Source of the DNA: Maricaulis sp.
GTDB taxonomy: Bacteria; Pseudomonadota; Alphaproteobacteria; Caulobacterales; Maricaulaceae
Direction: 5' to 3'
Assembly: GCF_030149235.1 (NCBI RefSeq)
Contig: NZ_JASBRW010000024.1
Coordinates: 1-64,000, forward strand
DNA length: 64,000 bases
Each line of letters starts with the position of its first letter. Position 1 is the first letter of the stretch. Below the pieces are notes generated by a model that saw only the letters and a program-made list of their open reading frames with translations, was not told the origin of the DNA and ran no database searches. The translations under genes and the position numbers were made by a program. Positions 27,164 through 36,767 of this stretch are shown in pieces.

Positions 27164-27361
27164 CTAAGCTGCGCTATCGCCTTCGCCAGCGCGCCGGATT
27201 TCAACTGACGAGACGATTTCCGCGACATCCGGGATGCAGCGGCCACATTGCGGACGGGCATCGCAACGCTTGAAGACACAGGCCGCAGAACGCACGTCCG
27301 GCGCGGAAGCCGCGGATTTCAGGTCTTTCTCACGAAGGGCATTGCAGATGCAGATATACAT
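27164..27361 (-). CDS. bfd: Bacterioferritin-associated ferredoxin
   Basis: This 65-aa BFD-like [2Fe-2S] protein starts MYICICNALREKDL. The cluster cysteines are Cys4, Cys6, Cys39 and Cys42 (CxC...CGRC), the spacing of Bfd. It donates electrons to bacterioferritin to release stored iron. The C-terminus is slightly short and alanine-rich. Directly upstream of bfr. Confidence 0.9.
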   Translation of the reverse strand: MYICICNALREKDLKSAASAPDVRSAACVFKRCDARPQCGRCIPDVAEIVSSVEIRRAGEGDSAA

Positions 27362-27452
27362 GCTTGGCAGTCACGCGTCAGATGCGAACCAATCTCAGTC
27401 TCATCTTTATGCGCCTCCTGCGAATGACTGTCAACTGCATGATCGTCGCAGA

Positions 27453-28244
27453 TCAGCTGCCGCGCATGATATCGCCGATCGGCCCCAGCACGGAGCCCTC
27501 GCCCTGGCCGGAGCCAGCGACGGGGACATTAGCCAGGATGCGGCCCGCGAGGCGTGAGAACGGCATCGACTGGAGCCAGACTTTTCCAGGACCTTTCAGA
27601 TGGGCGAAGAACACACCCTCCCCGCCGAAGATCATCGACTTGATATTGCCCGCCCGCTCGATCTCGAAATCGACGCTCGCCGTATAGGCCACGACGCAAC
27701 CGGTATCGACATGGATTTCCTCACCGGCTGCCAGCTCGCGCTCGATCAGCGTGCCGCCGGCATGGACGAAACACCAGCCATCGCCCTCCAGGCGCTGCAT
27801 GATGAAACCCTCACCGCCGAACAGGCCGGTCATGATGCGCTTCTGTAGCGCAATCCCGACGGCAACCCCTTTGGCAGCGCACAGGAAACTGTCTTTCTGA
27901 CAGATCAGCTCGCCGCCGACATCGGGAAGGTGGACCGGGATGATCGTCCCCGGGAAAGGTGCCGCGAAAGCCGTGTGTGCCTTGCCCTGCCCCTGATGGG
28001 TGAAGATGGTCATGAACAGGCTTTCGCCGGTCAGAATGCGCTTGCCGGCACCGGCGAGGGCGCCGAGAAACCCTTTATGCTTCTCCGAGCCATCACCCAT
28101 GATGGCGTCCATCTCGACGGCCGGCGTCTTGTACATCATCGAGCCAGCCTCAGCGATCACGCTTTCGCCCGGGTCGAGCTCGACTTCCACGAACTGGATG
28201 TCTTCGCCGACGATTTTGTAATCGATCTCATGAGCGCTGCGCAT
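27453..28244 (-). CDS. AIM24/TIGR00266-family protein
   Basis: The 263-aa protein belongs to the tubby-like beta-barrel AIM24 family: VEVELDPGESVIAEAGSMMYKTPAVEMDA at the N-terminus, LAGAGKRILTGESLFMTIF in the middle, and GGTLIERELAAGEEIHVDTGCVVAYTASVDFEIE later. Members occur in bacteria and mitochondria and their function is not settled. No signal or membrane helix. A single gene upstream of bfd. Confidence 0.85.
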   Translation of the reverse strand: MRSAHEIDYKIVGEDIQFVEVELDPGESVIAEAGSMMYKTPAVEMDAIMGDGSEKHKGFLGALAGAGKRILTGESLFMTIFTHQGQGKAHTAFAAPFPGTIIPVHLPDVGGELICQKDSFLCAAKGVAVGIALQKRIMTGLFGGEGFIMQRLEGDGWCFVHAGGTLIERELAAGEEIHVDTGCVVAYTASVDFEIERAGNIKSMIFGGEGVFFAHLKGPGKVWLQSMPFSRLAGRILANVPVAGSGQGEGSVLGPIGDIMRGS

Positions 28245-28316
28245 GATGGCTCTCCGCTTGGTTTGGATTGGGGTGATGGTGACTGAGCCAGTCCGGCAAG
28301 GAAAGCGAAAAACCGC

Positions 28317-28733
28317 TTAAATCGTCTGGATATCCGCAGATTCCGCGGCATCGCGGATCAGGCTCGCCAGATGCACGGGCGCCTCACCCTTTTTGCAACG
28401 GAAGCTCACATTCTTGTCGAGCCGGGCGATATCCTCCGGCAGGTGGACATTGTCGACCGCGATGGAACCGGAAAGCACCAGGAGCGGCGTCTCGCCAATA
28501 CAATCCTGCGCGGTTTCCAGGGTGTCGATCGGATGCGCACTGTCGGGCAGGCGCAAATCCAGCAGAACCAGATCATATTGCTCACGGGAGAGCTTGCGCT
28601 TGGCGTCTTTCAACGTCCGAGCCACCTCAAAGGAAATATCGAAATCCCCGGCTTCACAGACCGCATGCTGAACCAGCATCGCGTCAGCAAAGTCGTCTTC
28701 GACATGCAGCACTTTGAGCGCCTGTCCCGGCAT
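28317..28733 (-). CDS. Single-domain response regulator
   Basis: A 138-aa receiver domain alone. The acidic pair is EDD (HVEDDFAD), the phosphoacceptor Asp is in LVLLDLRLPDS, the Thr/Ser position is VLSGS, and the lysine region (FRCKKGEAP) departs from the usual KP. No output domain, so it signals by protein contact. ATG at 28733 has GGAGGAG just upstream; the track start adds five residues. No histidine kinase is nearby. Confidence 0.8.
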   Translation of the reverse strand: MPGQALKVLHVEDDFADAMLVQHAVCEAGDFDISFEVARTLKDAKRKLSREQYDLVLLDLRLPDSAHPIDTLETAQDCIGETPLLVLSGSIAVDNVHLPEDIARLDKNVSFRCKKGEAPVHLASLIRDAAESADIQTI

Positions 28734-28807
28734 GATCTCCTCCCTCACTCATATGATATGAGTGTTGCGTTATCGAACTGTTTACAGCGGGAGGAAAGTT
28801 CGACGCT

Positions 28808-29704
28808 TTATGAACCTGTGGGAATTTCGAGCCCGTTGCGCAAGGCAGCGGCGAGTACGGTGTTGCGTAACAGCATGGCGATCGTCATCGGACCGATGCC
28901 GCCAGGGACAGGCGTAATCCAGCCGGCATGACCCACGATCTCATCGAATGCCGCATCCCCGACAAGACGGGTCTTGCCTTCTCCGCGCTCCGGCGCATCG
29001 ATCCGGTTAATCCCGACATCAAGCACACAGGCGCCCGGCTTGACCCAGTCGCCGCGAACCATTTCAGGACGCCCAACAGCGGGAACCAGGATATCCGCCG
29101 TACGCGCCAGTCCCGGCAGGTCGGCCGTGCGCGAATGGGCAATGGTGACGGTGGCGTTCTGTTCAAGGAATAGGAGAGCCGCCGGCTTGCCCACCAGGAT
29201 GGAGCGGCCGATGACGACGACAGACTTGCCAGACAGATCGCCAAGCGCCCGCTTGGCTAGGTCAACACAGCCGGTCGGCGTACAGGGGCGCAGTCCGCGC
29301 TTTCCCAGAACCAGACGCCCGGCGCTGGCCTCGGTCAGGCCATCGACATCCTTGTCCGGATCAATGGTCTCGATCACGGCATTGGCATCGATATGATCGG
29401 GCAGGGGCAATTGAACCAGAATGCCATCAACCTCGGGGTTGGCATTGAGGGTCCGGACAATCTCGATCGTCTCGGCCTCGCTGACATCCGCCGGCTTGCG
29501 GATTTCAATCGAGGTCAGTCCGGCCGCTTCGGTCCGGCGCACCTTATTGCGCACATAGACCTGGCTTGCAGGGTCCTCACCGATCAGCACAACGGCCAGA
29601 CAGGGGGCGCGCCCAAGCTTTCGGGCCAGCTCGGCACCAGCCTCACCCGCCCGCACATCGATTTCAGCGGCGACGGCCTTGCCGTCGATGATTTCAGCAC
29701 TCAT
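28808..29704 (-). CDS. folD: Bifunctional methylene-THF dehydrogenase / methenyl-THF cyclohydrolase
   Basis: FolD interconverts 5,10-methylene-, methenyl- and 10-formyl-tetrahydrofolate. The 298-aa protein has the active-site YVRNKVRR (Tyr and Lys), VDGILVQLPLP, DKDVDGL, and PCTPTGC, the NADP-binding VVVIGRSILVGKPAA and the C-terminal TPVPGGIGPMTIAMLLRNT. All key residues are present. It precedes the response regulator on the same strand, separated by 74 bp. Confidence 0.95.
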   Translation of the reverse strand: MSAEIIDGKAVAAEIDVRAGEAGAELARKLGRAPCLAVVLIGEDPASQVYVRNKVRRTEAAGLTSIEIRKPADVSEAETIEIVRTLNANPEVDGILVQLPLPDHIDANAVIETIDPDKDVDGLTEASAGRLVLGKRGLRPCTPTGCVDLAKRALGDLSGKSVVVIGRSILVGKPAALLFLEQNATVTIAHSRTADLPGLARTADILVPAVGRPEMVRGDWVKPGACVLDVGINRIDAPERGEGKTRLVGDAAFDEIVGHAGWITPVPGGIGPMTIAMLLRNTVLAAALRNGLEIPTGS

Positions 29705-29746
29705 TCGCCCTGTCCCTAAGCTTGTGCCTGAATATGCGGTGGTGCC

Positions 29747-30046
29747 TTAAAAAGCGCGCGCCAGTGCCGGAATGATCACGACCTGCAGGAAATAGATGCC
29801 GAACAGGAGGATCAGGGCAGAAAAATCAATGCCACCGATCGGCGGCACGAAACGCCGGATGGGGCTCACCAGCGGCTCTGTGATCGCATTGGTGATCCGC
29901 CAGATCGTTGCGACAAACTGGTTGTGTGTATTGATCACATTGAAATTGATCAGCCAGCTCATCACCACGCCAATGATGATGATCCAGACCAGGAAGTTGA
30001 GGATATAGGCACTGATAAAATAGAGCAGGCTGTCGACGAAAGACAT
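29747..30046 (-). CDS. YggT-family membrane protein
   Basis: This 99-aa protein has two pairs of hydrophobic segments separated by VSPIRRFVPPIGGIDFSALILLF, the YggT signature (P.R..iPp.gg.D.Spl). The family is often encoded near cell-division or osmoregulation genes and may help K+ uptake or membrane organisation; the role here is unknown. It lies 42 bp upstream of folD and is probably cotranscribed with it. Confidence 0.85.
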   Translation of the reverse strand: MSFVDSLLYFISAYILNFLVWIIIIGVVMSWLINFNVINTHNQFVATIWRITNAITEPLVSPIRRFVPPIGGIDFSALILLFGIYFLQVVIIPALARAF

Positions 30047-30243
30047 GCGGAGGTCCTTGCTGCACGATAGTTACCCGGTTCTAGCCCGCCTGACCGGCCA
30101 GCGTCCAGCACTTGCGCTGCGCGCCGCCTTAGGACGGGGCGAGGCCGATAAAAAATGCGCCAGCGCTTCAGCATCAGCCGCTTGAATACAGCCCAAGCCC
30201 CTGTAACGTATGGTCGAAATCATGTTCGCTCGGGGGAGAGGCG

Positions 30244-30849
30244 ATGAATTGGGGTGCAGAAATGAGGGCCTTCCGGCGCCGGACGGGGCTGAAACAGGAG
30301 GCCCTGGCAGATCTGCTGCATGTCAGCCAGGCTTATGTTTCCCGCATTGAAGGGGGTAGTGCAGACCCCAAATCCGGCCTGGAAAACCGCATCCGCGCCC
30401 TGCTCTCCGATCCTTCCTATCTCGATGTGATCGACTTCGCCCTCAAGAGCGTGCGGGTCTCTCCACTGATGACCTGCATCATTCGCCCGGATGCGGACGA
30501 TGTCCGCTATGTCGCGCTCAGCGCGGGCATGCGCAGCCACCCCCGTTTCACCAATGTCGAGGAGGGCGATCTGGTCGACACCCAGATCAGTACCCAAGGA
30601 CGTCAACTCCTTTCAATTATCAAGGAGAGCGGGATTTTTTCCGGCCATGTCGAAGCCGTCGATGCAATCTGGCGCTCCGAGTATGAAGGCGTGACGGACC
30701 ATTGGCATGGCGTCTACACCCCCATGCGAAGTCGAGACGGCGAATGGTTTCTTCACGCCGCAATTGACCGCATCTGCGCCGAGCGCTTCAGCGAGCTGGA
30801 AAGCAGGCGCAAGGGCTGGGTCCAGATTACCAACCTGCACGCGGCTTGA
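30244..30849 (+). CDS. XRE-type HTH regulator with C-terminal sensing domain
   Basis: This 201-aa protein has an N-terminal Cro/CI helix-turn-helix: MRAFRRRTGLKQEALADLLHVSQAYVSRIEGGSADP (residues 7-43). From about 75 to 190 there is an alpha/beta domain, possibly PAS-like (FTNVEEGDLVDTQ, GEWFLHAAIDRIC). The ligand is unknown. GGGGAGAG precedes the ATG. Divergent from yggT, 197 bp apart. Confidence 0.75.
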   Translation: MNWGAEMRAFRRRTGLKQEALADLLHVSQAYVSRIEGGSADPKSGLENRIRALLSDPSYLDVIDFALKSVRVSPLMTCIIRPDADDVRYVALSAGMRSHPRFTNVEEGDLVDTQISTQGRQLLSIIKESGIFSGHVEAVDAIWRSEYEGVTDHWHGVYTPMRSRDGEWFLHAAIDRICAERFSELESRRKGWVQITNLHAA

Positions 30850-30908
30850 GACACGATACCGGCCACAACGCCAACGCTTCCTTTACGGGTGCGTGCTAGA
30901 CCGGGTGC

Positions 30909-31355
30909 ATGATGATGTTGCGTTCTACTCTTTGCGCCCTGGCGCTGGCCCTGACGGCAGGCGCCCTGCCGGCTGCCGCGCTGGCCCCACCGGCGTCCGA
31001 TAGCGGAAGCGATGATCCGCGTCACCGGAATATCACCTCATCGGACAGCTATATGCCCCTGCCGCCGCTGACGGCAACCGTGCAAGCCAATCGCCGTGCC
31101 CGCGGCATCCTGCAGATCGAAGCCGGTCTCGAGGTCGAGGATTCTCGGCTTCGCCGCCGCGTCGAACGCTACATGCCGCGCTTGCGCAATGCCTATGTCA
31201 CCGCAATGAGCGTCTATACCGGGAATTACTTCCAGTATGGCGAGGTGCCGGACGCGGACCGCATCGCTGCACTACTGCAGGAAGCGACCGACATGACCCT
31301 GGGCCAGGACGGCGCCGAAGTCCTGCTCGGCATGATCATCATCCATTCCGACTAG
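30909..31355 (+). CDS. Exported protein, weak FliL resemblance
   Basis: A 148-aa protein with a signal peptide (about 1-26, ending AALA). The mature part ILQIEAGLEVEDSRLRRRVERYMPRLRNAYVTAMSVYTG...LLQEATDMTLGQDGAEVLLGMIIIHSD has the strand-helix-strand layout of FliL/stomatin-like domains. Residue identity is low, and no flagellar gene is in the window, so the call is tentative. Conserved hypothetical is the safe reading. Confidence 0.5.
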   Translation: MMMLRSTLCALALALTAGALPAAALAPPASDSGSDDPRHRNITSSDSYMPLPPLTATVQANRRARGILQIEAGLEVEDSRLRRRVERYMPRLRNAYVTAMSVYTGNYFQYGEVPDADRIAALLQEATDMTLGQDGAEVLLGMIIIHSD

Positions 31356-31366
31356 GGTTTAAGCCC

Positions 31367-31642
31367 CTAGGACAGCGCATCCATGAATTTGGCCAGGTCG
31401 AGATCGAGCTGGGTCACGCCTCCGGCATCATGGGTCGCCAAGGTCACATCCACCGTGTTGTAGACATTGAACCACTCGGGATGGTGATCCATCTGCTCGG
31501 CCTTCAGCGCGACCCGGTTCATGAAACCCCAGGCTTCGTTGAAATCGGCGAACTTGTAGACCTTGCGGATGGCGTCACGGCCTTCAACAGCCTCCCAGCC
31601 GCTGAGCTGCGCGACAACCGCCCGTGCACCTAGCTTGTCCAT
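31367..31642 (-). CDS. phhB: Pterin-4a-carbinolamine dehydratase
   Basis: The 91-aa protein has the family motif [34 protein letters not shown] with the catalytic His-His-Pro-Glu-Trp. It recycles the 4a-hydroxy-tetrahydropterin made by aromatic amino-acid hydroxylases, or acts in Moco/folate metabolism. ATG at 31642 is preferred because GAGG precedes it; the track starts at a GTG three codons earlier. It lies 12 nt behind bioB. Confidence 0.92.
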   Translation of the reverse strand: MDKLGARAVVAQLSGWEAVEGRDAIRKVYKFADFNEAWGFMNRVALKAEQMDHHPEWFNVYNTVDVTLATHDAGGVTQLDLDLAKFMDALS

Positions 31643-31654
31643 CAGCCTCACTCC

Positions 31655-32644
31655 CTATTCCGCCGGCAATTGCATCGGCTCGATGCCGAGCGTCTTGAAC
31701 AGGTCGAAATCCTCGTGCTTTTCCGGGTTCGGCGTGGTCAGCAATTCCTCGCCGACGAAGATCGAATTGGCCCCGGCCAGGAAGCACAGCGCCTGCAACT
31801 CCTTGCTCATACCCTCGCGGCCGGCCGACAGGCGGACCATGGATTTCGGCATCAGGATACGCGCCGTGGCGATGGTGCGCACGAAATCAATGCCGTCGAG
31901 CGGCTTGCTGTCTCCCAGCGGCGTGCCCGGCACGGCAACCAGGTGATTGATCGGCACGCTTTCCGGATGCGGATCCATTGACGCCAGCTCGGTCAGCAGG
32001 CCGATACGGGCCGCCTCATCCTCGCCCATACCGACAATACCGCCGGTGCAGACATGGATACCGGCACCACGCACGCGGTCGAGCGTGTCGATACGGTCCT
32101 GATAGGTGCGGGTCGAGATCACCCGGCCATAGTCTTCCGGCGCCGTATCGAGATTATGATTATAGTAATCCAGCCCCGCCTCGCGCAGCTTTTCCGCCTG
32201 ACCGTCAGACAGCATGCCGAGCGTGACACAGGTCTCCATGCCCATCGCCTTGACGCCGGAGATCATGTCGCAGATCGCGTCTTCATCGCGGGTTTTCAGG
32301 TCGCGCCAGGCCGCGCCCATACAGAAGCGGGTGGCACCGCCGGCCTTGGCCTTCTCCGCCGCCTCAAGCACGTCATCCAACGGCATCAGCTTGGACGCTT
32401 TCAACCCGGTGTCGAAATGAGCTGACTGATTGCAATATCCGCAATCCTCGGCACAACCACCTGTCTTGATCGATAACAGCTGGCTGGTCTGGACCTCATT
32501 GGCCTTGTGGCACCGTCTGTGCACGCTCTGAGCAGCAAAGATCAAATCGTTAAACGGTGCGCGATAGATCTCGCCTGCCGTTGCACGCGTCCAGTCCGTG
32601 CGCGGTGTCGTCAAAGTGTCGAGATCGTCAAGGAAATGCGTCAT
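31655..32644 (-). CDS. bioB: Biotin synthase
   Basis: BioB inserts sulfur into dethiobiotin with radical SAM chemistry. The 329-aa protein has the CxxxCxxC motif at Cys64, Cys68 and Cys71 ([13 protein letters not shown]), the [14 protein letters not shown] and [14 protein letters not shown] segments, and [37 protein letters not shown] near the C-terminus. Motifs and length are those of the group I enzymes. No other biotin gene is adjacent and no BioR-type palindrome was recognised upstream. Confidence 0.95.
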   Translation of the reverse strand: MTHFLDDLDTLTTPRTDWTRATAGEIYRAPFNDLIFAAQSVHRRCHKANEVQTSQLLSIKTGGCAEDCGYCNQSAHFDTGLKASKLMPLDDVLEAAEKAKAGGATRFCMGAAWRDLKTRDEDAICDMISGVKAMGMETCVTLGMLSDGQAEKLREAGLDYYNHNLDTAPEDYGRVISTRTYQDRIDTLDRVRGAGIHVCTGGIVGMGEDEAARIGLLTELASMDPHPESVPINHLVAVPGTPLGDSKPLDGIDFVRTIATARILMPKSMVRLSAGREGMSKELQALCFLAGANSIFVGEELLTTPNPEKHEDFDLFKTLGIEPMQLPAE

Positions 32645-32664
32645 TTGGAGCCCGGTCCTGTTTG

Positions 32665-33051
32665 ATGTCGACGGAACCTAAAAACACTCAAGCCCGCCGT
32701 CCAGATGCGGGACTGCGATGGGCTGGCCGTGTCCTGTTTGTGACCACCAGCGCGCTCGTGCTCGACCTGGCGTTTCAACCCGGCCTCGCCATGCGTCCGG
32801 ATATTCTCGGCTTTGACAAGCTCGAGCATATCGCCGCGTTCTTCACCCTGACCGTGCTGATGCGGATTGGCTGGCCCGGCCGCGCCCATGTGCTGCAAAC
32901 CGTCTTGTTGATGGGCTTTGGCTTGTTCATCGAACTGGTCCAGGCCACTGACATGGTCGGACGTACGGCCAGCTGGGCTGATGTTGTGGCGGACATGATC
33001 GGCATCCTGATCGGCATGTCCTTCTCGCTCTTCGTTGGAAAACGGCTCTAG
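32665..33051 (+). CDS. VanZ-like membrane protein
   Basis: The 128-aa protein has about four predicted hydrophobic helices and the VanZ-like signature [25 protein letters not shown], and [16 protein letters not shown]. The family is associated with glycopeptide resistance in Gram-positives but is widely distributed with no known function. ATG at 32665 is inside the divergent bioB upstream region; earlier in-frame codons of the ORF track lie inside bioB and are unlikely. Confidence 0.75.
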   Translation: MSTEPKNTQARRPDAGLRWAGRVLFVTTSALVLDLAFQPGLAMRPDILGFDKLEHIAAFFTLTVLMRIGWPGRAHVLQTVLLMGFGLFIELVQATDMVGRTASWADVVADMIGILIGMSFSLFVGKRL

Positions 33052-33082
33052 CTCGCCCCCACGCCATTGGGTTAGACCAAAG

Positions 33083-33114
33083 AAAAAGCCCCGCCGGATC
33101 CGGCGGGGCTTTTC
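33083..33114. terminator. Bidirectional intrinsic terminator
   Basis: A 13-bp perfect stem (AAAAGCCCCGCCG with its complement, 4-nt loop) with A-run before and T-run after. It separates the VanZ-like gene from the converging symporter gene. Confidence 0.9.
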
Positions 33115-33134
33115 CTTGGTCGAAACAACCGGAC

Positions 33135-34673
33135 CTAGTCGTCCTTGGTCGTCGCTTCGCCCTCGGCATTGGCATGGCCGGACTGGAGTTCTTCCTCCGT
33201 CGACTCTTGCGTGCCCCAGACATCGCCCGCCCAGTTCGGCGGCAGTTCGCCGGTCTTGTCGAAGCGTTTGGTGTAGGCCACCACGGCGCCTGACAGCAGC
33301 AGCAGTGCCACCACGTTCGGCAACAGCATGGACGCGTTGGCAATATCGCCGAAGCGCCAGAGCCCCGTCACATTGGTAATCAGCGTGCCCGCGAAAGCCA
33401 CACCCACCCAGACGAAGCGGAACGGCTTGGCTGCCCAGTCGCCGGTGATGTAGGTCAGGCACTGCTCGGCATAGTAGGACCAGCCGATAATCGTGGTGAA
33501 GGCGAACAGGGCCTGCGCCGCCAGGATCACCCAGGCACCATACATCATGCCCTCGGCAAAGGCCGCCGTGGTAATGGCGGACGCCTCGAGCGTGGTCGAC
33601 TGCCAGGCATAATCCACCGTGGCACCGTCACCGGACGGGTAAGCACCCTGCACAACCAGGATCACCAGCGCCGTCATGGTACAGATGATCATGGTGTCGA
33701 TGAACACGCCGAGCATGGCGATCTCGCCCTGTTTGACCGGGTTCTTGGTCTGCGCAGCCGCGTGGGCAATCGGGGCAGAACCCTGGCCGGCCTCGTTGGA
33801 GAACAGACCGCGCGCCACACCGGCACGGATCGCCGCGAGGACACCATAGCCGGCCAGACCGCCGCCGGCCTGCTCCCAGCCGAAGGCGCCGCCGATGATC
33901 AGCATGAAGGCGTTCGGGATGAACTCGATGTGGGTGATGATCACGAACAGGGCGGCGAGGATATAGGCGCCGGCCATGAACGGGATGATCTTGCCAGCCA
34001 CGCTACCGATCGACTTGATGCCGCCAATGATCACGATGAAGACCAGCGCACCGATCACGAGACCAACGCTCCAATTGGGCACGGCAACGCCCATCGAACG
34101 GCCCGCCTCGACAGCAGACTGGGTGATGGAATTGGCCTGGATCATGCCGCCGGTACCGACAGCAGAGAAAATCGTACCGATACAGAAGAGAACGGCGAGC
34201 CAGCCCCAATGCTTACCGAGGCCGTTCTTGATGTAATACATCGGACCACCGTGGAAGTGGCCGTCCGGGTGTTTCTCACGGTAGCGGACCGCGAGGCTGG
34301 ACTCGGCATAGGCCGCGGCCATGCCAAAGAGGGCGGTGATCCACATCCAGAAGATCGCGCCCGGGCCACCCAGGGTGATGGCGGTTGCCACACCGGCGAG
34401 GTTACCCGTGCCGACCTGACCGGACAGGGCCGTAGAGAGGGCCTGCCAGGGCGTGATCTCACCCTCGCCGCCGCCTTTGCGGCCAGACCACAGCTCGCCG
34501 AAAGCCGGGAAAAGGCGGCGCAGCGGCCGGAAGCCAAGGCGCAGCATGAAGATGAGACCCGTGCCCAGAAGGGCGATGGTGATAATGCCTACGGGCAGGA
34601 TGCGCTGATCACCCCAGGTCCCCCCCCAGAGGAAATCGCTGACCGTAGTCGCAGCGTCAAAGAAGCCGTCCAT
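33135..34673 (-). CDS. Alanine/glycine:cation symporter (AGCS family)
   Basis: This 512-aa transporter takes up alanine or glycine with Na+ or H+. About eleven hydrophobic helices are visible. Family motifs include ALSGQVGTGNLAGVATAITLGGPGAIFWMW, MYYIKNGLG and RGLFSNEAGQGSAPIAHAAA. The ATG at 34673 has GGGGAG directly upstream; the track begins at a TTG four codons earlier. Last 50 residues are hydrophilic and acidic. Confidence 0.93.
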   Translation of the reverse strand: MDGFFDAATTVSDFLWGGTWGDQRILPVGIITIALLGTGLIFMLRLGFRPLRRLFPAFGELWSGRKGGGEGEITPWQALSTALSGQVGTGNLAGVATAITLGGPGAIFWMWITALFGMAAAYAESSLAVRYREKHPDGHFHGGPMYYIKNGLGKHWGWLAVLFCIGTIFSAVGTGGMIQANSITQSAVEAGRSMGVAVPNWSVGLVIGALVFIVIIGGIKSIGSVAGKIIPFMAGAYILAALFVIITHIEFIPNAFMLIIGGAFGWEQAGGGLAGYGVLAAIRAGVARGLFSNEAGQGSAPIAHAAAQTKNPVKQGEIAMLGVFIDTMIICTMTALVILVVQGAYPSGDGATVDYAWQSTTLEASAITTAAFAEGMMYGAWVILAAQALFAFTTIIGWSYYAEQCLTYITGDWAAKPFRFVWVGVAFAGTLITNVTGLWRFGDIANASMLLPNVVALLLLSGAVVAYTKRFDKTGELPPNWAGDVWGTQESTEEELQSGHANAEGEATTKDD

Positions 34674-34880
34674 TACACTCCCCAATCCAAAAAACTGTGC
34701 GCACCTTATGAAGTACGGCGGCCCGCTGAAAGGCTTTTATGCGTTTTCGTGACAGTTTTCGCCTCTGCCAACCTGAAGGCGAGCTTACCTCAGCCTGTCC
34801 AGCGACTATCCGCTTATTCACTTGAACCCGCGGGGGCCTGCGCGCGATTTTGCGCACTCAGGAACTAAGAGGGACATGAG

Positions 34881-36206
34881 ATGTTGAATCGTTTTGCTGC
34901 GGCGTTGAGTGCCGCCATGCTGGCACTGCCCGCCCTGGCACAAACCCCGCTGGCGCCGGAAACGCGCGACAGCGCCGTCGACAGCCTGGCCACGCTCATC
35001 GCCGACGAATTCTATGATGCCGAACGCGCCGCCGAGATTGCGGATAATCTACGCGGCGCCCATGCGGCAGGCGCCTATCAGCAGGACAGCGCCGAGGCCT
35101 TCGCCTCTGCAGTTGGCGCAGATCTGGCTGAACAGGACAATCACTTCTCGGTTCGCTATGTCGGCGCCGAACGGGTCGCAGAGGCCATGGCCCGGCGCGA
35201 ACAGCGGCGCGAAGGCGGCCCGCCCTCGGCGGAGGAAATCCAGCGGCGCTGGGCGCCGCTGGCGCGGCAGAATTTCGGTTTCGCCGAGGTCTCCATCCTT
35301 CCCGGCAATATCGGCTATATCAAACTCGACCAGTTCGCCCCGATCGAGCCGGCCATGGATACGGCCAGCGCTGCCCTGAACTTCGTGGCCAACACCGATG
35401 GCGTGATTTTCGACCTGCGCCAGAATGGCGGCGGCCATCCATCCATGGTGCAATTCCTGACCAGCCATTTCCTGCCCGCCGGCGGAGACACGCTGATCAA
35501 CACCTTCGTGTCGCGCGACTATGACTACCCCAATCAGCTCTGGTCACTCGCCAGCCACCCGGCCGGGCATCGCCCGGATGTTCCGCTGGTGGTTCTGACG
35601 AGTAGTCGCTCCGGCTCGGCCGGCGAGGCCTTCCCCTATCACCTGCAGGCGATGGAGCGCGCAACAATCATTGGTGAGACCACCTATGGCGCCGGCAATC
35701 CGGGTCAGACCTTTCTGGCCGAAGAGGGCTTTGCCATCTTCATTTCGACCGGCTCGGCCCGCAACCCGATCACCGGAACCAATTGGGAGGGCACAGGCGT
35801 GACGCCCGATATCGCCGTCGAGGCCGACGACGCGCTGATCGAAGCGCGCCTGCATCTTTACGCCCAGCTGGCCGCAGACAACGAAGACCCCGGCATCGCG
35901 AACAGCCTCAGCTTGGCGATTGAAGCGCTTGAAGCGCAGCGCAACCCGGTCGAGCTATCGACCCGCCAGTTGCGCCGCTATGCGGCCGACTGGGGTGTCC
36001 GCGACACCTTCATGGAAGACGGGCGCCTGTATTATCTCCGCGAAGGCAGCAACCCGGTCGCCCTGGTCCCGCTGGGCAATCATCGCTTTATGCTGGAGGA
36101 TGATGATCGATATCGCCTCGTCTTCATCGAAGGCGAAAACGGCTTCGACCGTCTCGATTTGCATATGCCCGATGGCCGGGTCATCGCCAATTGGCGCGTC
36201 GACTAG
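34881..36206 (+). CDS. S41-family secreted peptidase
   Basis: A 441-aa protein with a signal peptide ending ALA before QTPL. An N-terminal helical domain (to about 100) is of the IRBP/tricorn-core type. The catalytic domain has YIKLDQFAP, GVIFDLRQNGGGHPSMVQF and the nucleophile region TSSRSGSAGEAFPY (Ser in SGSAGE). The C-terminal third is not conserved. Substrate unknown. A good AGAGGG ribosome site precedes the ATG. It ends 2 nt from the converging lipoprotein gene. Confidence 0.85.
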   Translation: MLNRFAAALSAAMLALPALAQTPLAPETRDSAVDSLATLIADEFYDAERAAEIADNLRGAHAAGAYQQDSAEAFASAVGADLAEQDNHFSVRYVGAERVAEAMARREQRREGGPPSAEEIQRRWAPLARQNFGFAEVSILPGNIGYIKLDQFAPIEPAMDTASAALNFVANTDGVIFDLRQNGGGHPSMVQFLTSHFLPAGGDTLINTFVSRDYDYPNQLWSLASHPAGHRPDVPLVVLTSSRSGSAGEAFPYHLQAMERATIIGETTYGAGNPGQTFLAEEGFAIFISTGSARNPITGTNWEGTGVTPDIAVEADDALIEARLHLYAQLAADNEDPGIANSLSLAIEALEAQRNPVELSTRQLRRYAADWGVRDTFMEDGRLYYLREGSNPVALVPLGNHRFMLEDDDRYRLVFIEGENGFDRLDLHMPDGRVIANWRVD

Positions 36207-36208
36207 AC

Positions 36209-36754
36209 CTAGCGCACTTCAATGGCGATGACGCCCCAGGACCAGTCATCATCATTCATACCGGTCAGCGCCGGGTCATCCCGGCGCGGCCAGACCAGCA
36301 TGGCCGGCCCGAAACCGCCCATGGGCAGCGGGTCGCCCTCCATGCGTATGGCCAGGATGACGTCGTGATCATAGATTCGCTGCAGCGCGATCTCGCGCTG
36401 ATAGCCGTCGACCGATGTGATCACCAGCACCTGTCCGGTCGGTACGGCAATGGCGAGGACATCACGCAGGAGCGGACCAGAGAAGTTACGCACGCTGTGA
36501 CCAGCGGGGAAGTCGGCCCGCACCGCGTGTTGTTCCAGGGTCAAAAGCGCGGCCGTATTGATGACGCAGGCGGCATCGAACTCGATACCGAACGTGTTGA
36601 ACAAGGGCTCGGTCAGCGGGTCCATCGCGCCGCGGTCGACCGTGGCGATTTCACCATAGATGGTGATGATGTCAGCGCTGTCCTCGCCGTTATTGGTCGG
36701 CGCCTGGCACCCCATGAGGGCCAGCCCCGCCACCAGTCCCATAATCCACCGCAT
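36209..36754 (-). CDS. Lipoprotein with a sulfite-oxidase-fold (molybdopterin-binding-like) domain
   Basis: MRWIMGLVAGLALMGC is a lipoprotein signal. From about residue 85 the sequence NFSGPLLRDVLAIAVPTGQ, SVDGYQREI and YDVILAIRMEGDPLPMGGFGPAMLVWP follows the C-terminal half of oxidoreductase molybdopterin-binding domains. The Cys that ligates Mo in SUOX/MsrP is not in the matching region (only Cys residues near the signal and at DAACVIN), so the protein may use the fold without the cofactor. It lies 13 bp behind the GNAT gene on the same strand. Confidence 0.6.
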   Translation of the reverse strand: MRWIMGLVAGLALMGCQAPTNNGEDSADIITIYGEIATVDRGAMDPLTEPLFNTFGIEFDAACVINTAALLTLEQHAVRADFPAGHSVRNFSGPLLRDVLAIAVPTGQVLVITSVDGYQREIALQRIYDHDVILAIRMEGDPLPMGGFGPAMLVWPRRDDPALTGMNDDDWSWGVIAIEVR

Positions 36755-36767
36755 GCTTTGCCCCCGC

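Noticed and set aside
32645-32664. BioR operator upstream of bioB
   Set aside because: No TTATCTATAA-like palindrome seen.
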